Below the pieces are notes generated by a model. It saw only the letters and a program-made list of their open reading frames with translations. It was not told where the DNA came from and ran no database searches. A stretch of 37,425 bases of DNA from an uncultured Actinomycetes bacterium. GTDB taxonomy: Bacteria > Actinomycetota > Actinomycetes > Nanopelagicales > Nanopelagicaceae. The translations under genes were made by a program, and so were the position numbers. Location of the stretch: assembly GCA_903871555.1 (NCBI GenBank), contig CAIQHM010000097.1, positions 1 through 37,425 of the forward strand, read 5' to 3'. Position 1 is the first letter of the stretch. Each line of letters starts with the position of its first letter. Positions 32,913 through 37,425 of this stretch are shown here, piece by piece.

Positions 32913-34208
32913 TCATCCCTCAATTTTCTCAATTATAAGAGGCAGGCGATCAGCTACCGAACCATCTTGGCTAATAACAAATGAATTTTCCAACGCGCTC
33001 TCTGCTCGAGCAAAGCGATCTGATTCATCGGCATGCAAGGTATAAATAAGATCACCTTTCTTAACCTGTGCGCCCGGCTTAGCATGGATCTCGATTCCAG
33101 CACCGAAAGAAACTTTTTCGCCTTGCTTTGAACGGCCAGCGCCCAATCGCCAAGCAGCAATTCCTACACTCATGGCATCCATCGATGAGAGAGTGCCATC
33201 TTTATCTGCCACGATAGAAATATTCTCTTTGGCAACCGGCAGTTTTGCATCAACATCGCCACCCTGTGCCCGAATCATCGCCTTCCAACTATCCATCGCA
33301 GCGCCATTCTTTAGCGCATCGGCTGGGTCCATCAGCGGTTTAATACCCGCGGCATCTAACATTTCACGCGCTAAGACCAGAGTTAATTCGACGACATCGC
33401 TTGGTCCCCCGCCAGCAAGGACTTCAATAGTTTCACGAACTTCAAGGGCATTGCCGGCAGTTAATCCGAGAGGGACATCCATTGCAGTTACAAGTGCTCT
33501 TGTTTTAACACCAGCACGAGTACCGAGATCAACCATTACTCTGGCAAGTTCGCTAGCTTTTTTTGGATCAGACATGAATGCACCTGAACCAGTCTTAACA
33601 TCTAGAACTAACGCACTTGTTCCTTCAGCGATTTTCTTACTCATGATGCTAGAGGCGATAAGTGGAATTGCTTGCACGGTTCCAGTGACATCCCGAAGTG
33701 CATAAAGTTTCTTGTCAGCTGGTGCTAAACCGGCACCTGCAGCACAAATTACTGCACCGCAACTCTTAAGAACTTCTAGCATTTCAGCATTTGTAAGCGA
33801 TGCGCGCCAACCCGGTATTGATTCCAATTTATCTAAAGTTCCACCGGTATGACCAAGTCCGCGACCAGAAAGTTGTGGAACAGCCCCGCCACATGCAGCA
33901 ACAAGTGGTGCAAGAGGCAATGTAATTTTGTCTCCGACGCCACCGGTTGAATGTTTATCAACCGTTTTACGATCTAGCATCGACCATTCCATGCGTTCGC
34001 CACTTGCAATCATGGCATCGGTCCATCTAGAAATTTCACGGGAGTTCATACCATTTAGCAAAATAGCCATTAGCAGCGCTGACATTTGCTCGTCAGCTAC
34101 AACGCCCTTTGTGTAGGCGTTTATTATCCAATCTATTTGCGGATCGGAAAGTTCTTTCTTATCCCGCTTTGCGCCGATTATTTCGACGGCATCGAATGCT
34201 TCACTCAT
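32913..34208 (-). CDS. deoA: Thymidine phosphorylase
   Basis: DeoA (or the related pyrimidine-nucleoside phosphorylase) converts thymidine or deoxyuridine plus phosphate to base and deoxyribose 1-phosphate. The 431-residue protein has the family signature SGRGLGHTGGTLDKLES (114-130), KHSTGGVGDK (85-94) and the ALRDVTGTVQAIPLIASSIMSKK segment carrying the pyrimidine-binding Arg, Ser and Lys. Domains alpha (1-65 plus 160-190) and alpha/beta are intact. It overlaps cdd by 4 bp. Cdd followed by DeoA turns (deoxy)cytidine into uracil and sugar phosphate. Whether it accepts uridine too cannot be told. Confidence 0.95.
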   Translation of the reverse strand: MSEAFDAVEIIGAKRDKKELSDPQIDWIINAYTKGVVADEQMSALLMAILLNGMNSREISRWTDAMIASGERMEWSMLDRKTVDKHSTGGVGDKITLPLAPLVAACGGAVPQLSGRGLGHTGGTLDKLESIPGWRASLTNAEMLEVLKSCGAVICAAGAGLAPADKKLYALRDVTGTVQAIPLIASSIMSKKIAEGTSALVLDVKTGSGAFMSDPKKASELARVMVDLGTRAGVKTRALVTAMDVPLGLTAGNALEVRETIEVLAGGGPSDVVELTLVLAREMLDAAGIKPLMDPADALKNGAAMDSWKAMIRAQGGDVDAKLPVAKENISIVADKDGTLSSMDAMSVGIAAWRLGAGRSKQGEKVSFGAGIEIHAKPGAQVKKGDLIYTLHADESDRFARAESALENSFVISQDGSVADRLPLIIEKIEG

Positions 34209-34594
34209 TTAGGTAGATCATCCGGACCAAATGCCCACGGTAGAAGTGTTGACATTAGAGCAGGGCCATCAGGGGTCATAAAGAGCAAGCCATTTCCACC
34301 ATGCTCGAAAAGTAATTGGCGACAGCGTCCGCAAGGTGAGAGAAAATTGCCTTTTGCATCTACACATACGGCAGCAACTAAACGGCCACCGCCACTTGCA
34401 ACCAAATTAGAAACAAGACCGCATTCGGCGCATAGTCCAAGTCCGTAACTCGCATTTTCAACATTGCATCCAGTAACGATGCGGCCATCACTAACTAATG
34501 CGGCTACCCCAACTGGAAATTTTGAGTAAGGCGCATAGGCCTTGGTCATAATTTCTTTTGCTTGATCGTGAAGTAAATCCCAATTAATTTCCAA
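34205..34594 (-). CDS. cdd: Cytidine deaminase
   Basis: Homotetrameric-type cytidine deaminase of 129 residues. The catalytic zinc is bound by C55 (CAE, with E57 as proton shuttle), C88 and C91 (PCGRCRQ). CNVENASYG (43-51) binds the nucleoside. The length is normal. It lies 2 bp after the permease gene nupQ and overlaps deoA by 4 bp, so imported cytidine and deoxycytidine are deaminated by a gene of the same transcript as the importer. Confidence 0.96.
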   Translation of the reverse strand: MEINWDLLHDQAKEIMTKAYAPYSKFPVGVAALVSDGRIVTGCNVENASYGLGLCAECGLVSNLVASGGGRLVAAVCVDAKGNFLSPCGRCRQLLFEHGGNGLLFMTPDGPALMSTLLPWAFGPDDLPK

Positions 34595-34596
34595 AA

Positions 34597-35859
34597 TTAG
34601 TGCGCTCCCCCACGTAGATATGGCACACCGTCTGCAGCTGGAGCTCTAACTCTTCCGACCAGACCGGTAACCGCGATTATTGTCGCAATATAAGGAACCA
34701 TAAGCATGAATTCAGATGGAATTGATACGCCAATAATTGTTAGCGTGCTTTGAAGATTATCTGCGAAACCAAATAGCAGCGCTGCGAAGACCGCACCAAT
34801 TGGACTCCACTTACCAAAGATTAAGGCTGCAAGTGCAATAAAACCTGCTCCTGCGGTCATCTCTTTACCAAATGCGCCAACGGAACCAACTGTGTAATAA
34901 GCACCGCCAACACCAGCAATCAGGCCAGCAATGATTACATTTTTAAATCTCAATTTATTAACATCAATGCCGACTGTGTCAGCGGCAGTTGGATGTTCAC
35001 CAATTGCCCGAGTACGTAGACCCCACTTAGTTTTGAATAGGGCAAAGGTAATTGTTGCCACTATTACGAACATTAAGTACACAACTATTGATTGGCTGAA
35101 GAAAATTGGTCCAAGAACCGGAATTTTTGCGAGTATCGGAAGCTCTATATGTCCAAAGGTCGGCGCGGTATTCCAAGTCGATTGGTATGGGACCAATAAC
35201 TTCTTATATAAGAAATCGGTTAGTCCAATGACAAGGACGTTCAAGACGAATCCTAAAATCACCTGGTCTACAGAGAACTTAATAGCGAATGTTGCAAGTA
35301 GGAATGAAATTGCCGCGCCCGCGATTGGAGCAGCGATGAGACCCCAAATTGTTTTATGAGTGAGGCTGGCTACAACTCCGGAGACAAATGCGCTGGCAAG
35401 TAGCTGCCCCTCAATCGCAATATTGATTACACCTGATCGCTCGCAAATTAAGCCGGACATCGAACCGAAGACAAGTGGGACTGCCAAGAGAAGCGCGCCC
35501 TGCAACAAGCCAGTGAAAGGAATAAATTTTCCTGAAGCTACCCATGTAATAAATGACATCAGAATTCCGAATGTTGCGATTGCTGCGGGAATAACAATTT
35601 TCCGATTAGCACGAAAAGCTAATACTGCAAGAACTGCAGCTACGAGTGCTATCAGTGAGAAGATTTTTGCCCCTGTCGCAGATGAAATAACCCACTCTTT
35701 GATCAGAACCCATTCATTATTTAGAACAAAACCAAAGGTCGTTTTATCTTTGCCCGGGGAAATTACTCCGAAAAATAGAAACGAAAGAACCGAAAGCAAA
35801 CCGATAACCGATACGCCAGTAAGTCGGCGTTTTTCAATATTAGATCTAACTTTCTTCAT
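34597..35859 (-). CDS. nupQ: Nucleoside ABC transporter permease (NupQ/YufQ-like)
   Basis: A polytopic inner-membrane permease of the BPD_transp_2 type with about ten hydrophobic segments. CERSGVINIAIEGQLL is the family's cytoplasmic coupling motif. Using the ATG at 35859 gives 420 residues. A GTG at 35868 is also open, but the GGGGTGG ribosome site fits 35859, which also forms an ATGA overlap with the nupP stop. It is longer at the N-terminus than B. subtilis NupQ by roughly 100 residues, including an extra pair of membrane segments. The substrate, nucleosides, is inferred from the linked cdd, deoA and add. Confidence 0.9.
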   Translation of the reverse strand: MKKVRSNIEKRRLTGVSVIGLLSVLSFLFFGVISPGKDKTTFGFVLNNEWVLIKEWVISSATGAKIFSLIALVAAVLAVLAFRANRKIVIPAAIATFGILMSFITWVASGKFIPFTGLLQGALLLAVPLVFGSMSGLICERSGVINIAIEGQLLASAFVSGVVASLTHKTIWGLIAAPIAGAAISFLLATFAIKFSVDQVILGFVLNVLVIGLTDFLYKKLLVPYQSTWNTAPTFGHIELPILAKIPVLGPIFFSQSIVVYLMFVIVATITFALFKTKWGLRTRAIGEHPTAADTVGIDVNKLRFKNVIIAGLIAGVGGAYYTVGSVGAFGKEMTAGAGFIALAALIFGKWSPIGAVFAALLFGFADNLQSTLTIIGVSIPSEFMLMVPYIATIIAVTGLVGRVRAPAADGVPYLRGGAH

Positions 35860-37028
35860 CCGTTCCACCCCTTTGAAGTAAGCGAAGCAGATGTATTCAT
35901 CTTTTTGATTCTAAATATGTAGCGGACAAAAGCTGGAGCAGCTATGAATAGAACAATTAGCGCCTGGGTTACTAAAACGATATCGAGTGGTACTCCGGTA
36001 CTTGATTGCATTGTCCGACCACCCGCATGGAGTGCACCGAAGAGCAGCGCAGCAAAAACAGTCCCGAGAGGTTGTGCCCGGCCAAGCAGTGCAACCGTGA
36101 TCGCATCAAAACCAAATGAACCTGCAATATCGGCATTTAGCGCATACTCGCTTCCAAGAACTTGAACAGCGCCACCTAGACCGGCCAAGGCACCACAGAT
36201 CATCATCGTGGAAGTAATTACAAATGGAACCGAAATTCCAGCAGTCTTTGCTGCTTGACCATTTGCACCAACCGCACGGAATTTGAAACCAATTGTGGTT
36301 TTAGTTAGAAGCCACCAGACAAATACTGCTGCTGCTAGCGCGATAAAGATTCCAAAATTCAATCTGAAATTTGAACCTGCGAGCAAGGGAAGTCGGGCGC
36401 TCTGATTTACTTCCGGCGCAATTGGATCAATGCGTCCTGGACGCAAGAAACTTTGAGTCTTTAAAATCCAGAGGATGAAATAACTAGCGATGTAGTTCAT
36501 CATGATAGTTAAAATAACTTCATGCGCACCTGTTCGCGCCTTTAATAGACCGACAATTCCACCCCAAATTGCAGCGAAAAACGCACCCGCAAGAGCCGCT
36601 GCAAGAATATGAATTCCAATTGGAAGATGGAAATGGAAACCAACGTATGAAGCGCCGATGGCGCCGAAAATGAATTGTCCTTGCGCCCCGATGTTGAAGA
36701 GACCGGATTTGAAAGCTAGGGCAACTGAAAGTCCAGTGAGCATTAGAGGCGTTGCAATAACAATAGTTTCTGAAAGTGGATAGAAGCCATGGATAAATGT
36801 GTGGCCCTTAGTTAAGTTCACGTCAAAAACCGCACCTTGGAATAAAGCTAAATAGGCGTTGCCGACGGCGGCTAGCGCGCTCTTTATAAATTCAAGAGGC
36901 GTTGAAAACTTTGCTATGACTTTTGCATCAGAGATTGCAATTATTAGACCAGTTAGCGTGAAGGCCATAAAGAACGAGAGGCCAGGTAACTTAATTGCCT
37001 GTAAAAATTTGGCTAGCGAATTGCGCAT
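35856..37028 (-). CDS. nupP: Nucleoside ABC transporter permease (NupP/YufP-like)
   Basis: The second permease, 390 residues, with eight or more hydrophobic segments. It has the coupling motif FKSGLFNIGAQGQFIFGA and TGAHEVILTIMMNYIA, characteristic of YufP/BmpC-type nucleoside permeases. It shares one base with the ATPase gene stop (TAATG) and overlaps nupQ by 4 bp. A substrate-binding BmpA-type lipoprotein is expected, but it is not in the window and may lie beyond the right edge. Confidence 0.91.
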   Translation of the reverse strand: MRNSLAKFLQAIKLPGLSFFMAFTLTGLIIAISDAKVIAKFSTPLEFIKSALAAVGNAYLALFQGAVFDVNLTKGHTFIHGFYPLSETIVIATPLMLTGLSVALAFKSGLFNIGAQGQFIFGAIGASYVGFHFHLPIGIHILAAALAGAFFAAIWGGIVGLLKARTGAHEVILTIMMNYIASYFILWILKTQSFLRPGRIDPIAPEVNQSARLPLLAGSNFRLNFGIFIALAAAVFVWWLLTKTTIGFKFRAVGANGQAAKTAGISVPFVITSTMMICGALAGLGGAVQVLGSEYALNADIAGSFGFDAITVALLGRAQPLGTVFAALLFGALHAGGRTMQSSTGVPLDIVLVTQALIVLFIAAPAFVRYIFRIKKMNTSASLTSKGWNG

Positions 37029-37425
37029 TATGCACTCGCCTTTTTAGTTACGACGCCAGCCATCAATAGCCCAAGCTCTTCGCGAGTTACGCCCGAATCC
37101 ACAATCTCAAGAATCTCGCCGCGATACATAACTGCAATGCGATCGGCCAACGCCATTACCTCATCAAGTTCTGTACTAAATAAAATAACCCCACGACCTT
37201 GGTCTCGCTCAGCAAGAATGCGCTCGTGCACAAATTCAATTGACCCAACATCTAAACCACGAGTCGGTTGCGAAGCAACCAGGACTTTTACTGGACGTGA
37301 AAGTTCACGGGCAATTACAACCTTCTGCTTATTGCCGCCAGAAAGTGTTGACACTGCATCTGAAACTGATTGCAATCGAATATCAAATTCCGTTACTCGT
37401 TTTTCAGCTTCAGAAAAAACCGTCC
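37028..37425 (-). CDS. nupO: Nucleoside ABC transporter ATPase (C-terminal part)
   Basis: The frame is open to the right edge, so this is the last 132 residues of a larger protein, probably a double-NBD ATPase of about 500 residues like NupO/YufO or RbsA. Visible are the signature STLSGGNKQKVVIARELSR, a degenerate Walker B LVASQPTRGLDVGS (Gln in place of the catalytic Glu, normal for the second NBD of this class), and the H-loop region LFSTELDEVMALADRI, where Thr-Glu replaces the usual switch His. These features are those of the sugar/nucleoside importer class, and the permeases follow directly. Confidence 0.92.
   Translation of the reverse strand, partial: TVFSEAEKRVTEFDIRLQSVSDAVSTLSGGNKQKVVIARELSRPVKVLVASQPTRGLDVGSIEFVHERILAERDQGRGVILFSTELDEVMALADRIAVMYRGEILEIVDSGVTREELGLLMAGVVTKKASA

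Noticed and set aside
1-37425. CRISPR arrays, insertion sequences, prophage genes or toxin-antitoxin pairs
   Set aside because: I saw no direct-repeat arrays, transposase or integrase motifs, or terminal inverted repeats. The window reads as ordinary chromosomal backbone with metabolic accessory blocks.

Overview
The window looks like chromosomal DNA from a small-genome, moderately low-GC actinobacterium, most plausibly a freshwater planktonic lineage such as the acI/Nanopelagicales group. The order secD-ruvB-ruvA-ruvC-yebC-pdxT-pdxS ... pimA-patA-pgsA-HIT-thrS is an actinobacterial hallmark, and PIM lipid synthesis (pimA, patA, pgsA) is essentially restricted to Actinomycetota. Genes are packed with 1-20 bp overlaps, no gap exceeds 300 bp, and all five convergent gene pairs overlap at their 3' ends. 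The genus assignment is inference; nothing in the window names the species.

Layout. (1) 1-14008, almost all minus strand: the N-terminal part of SecD, RuvBAC, YebC, the PLP synthase PdxST, a DUF3048 lipoprotein, a LemA-like membrane protein, the phosphatidylinositol-mannoside enzymes PimA/PatA/PgsA, a HIT phosphorylase/hydrolase, ThrS and a PabB-PabC fusion for folate synthesis. One plus-strand gene, a degenerate EF-G-like G-domain protein, interrupts this block between pgsA and the HIT gene. (2) 14130-17939: tRNA-Gly(GCC), tRNA-Cys(GCA), a cupin, a tryptophanase-type PLP lyase, tRNA-Val(GAC), a TetR regulator with a near-perfect Shine-Dalgarno and TTG start, a secreted neocarzinostatin-fold protein and a secreted helical protein. 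(3) 17950-22310: a four-gene pyruvate:ferredoxin oxidoreductase operon (gamma-alpha-beta, then a GltD/NfnL-like flavoprotein fused to a ferredoxin domain). (4) 22383-28742: GNAT, LysE-type exporter, CoA-acylating (methyl)malonate-semialdehyde dehydrogenase, class III aminotransferase, DDAH/amidinotransferase-like enzyme and a nitronate monooxygenase-like flavoprotein. (5) 28776-37425: a nucleoside-scavenging island, with tdk-punA-phosphopentomutase-like gene on plus converging on a minus-strand operon nupO-nupP-nupQ-cdd-deoA-add.

How the genes fit together (inference). Nucleosides enter through the NupOPQ ABC importer. They are deaminated (Cdd, Add), phosphorolysed (DeoA, PunA) or phosphorylated (Tdk), and the pentose-1-phosphates are probably isomerised by the PGM2-like mutase. 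The aminotransferase and MmsA could carry beta-amino acids, including those from pyrimidine breakdown, to acetyl- or propionyl-CoA. The tryptophanase yields pyruvate, which the Por complex could oxidise, with its flavoprotein passing electrons to NAD(P).

Regulatory grammar. Seven genes without a close same-strand upstream partner, or with their own promoter, carry a TANNNT hexamer exactly six bases before the start codon (tnaA, pabBC, GNAT, lysE, mmsA, npd, punA). That is the signature of leaderless transcripts. Most other transcription-unit heads and several operon-internal genes have readable Shine-Dalgarno sequences.
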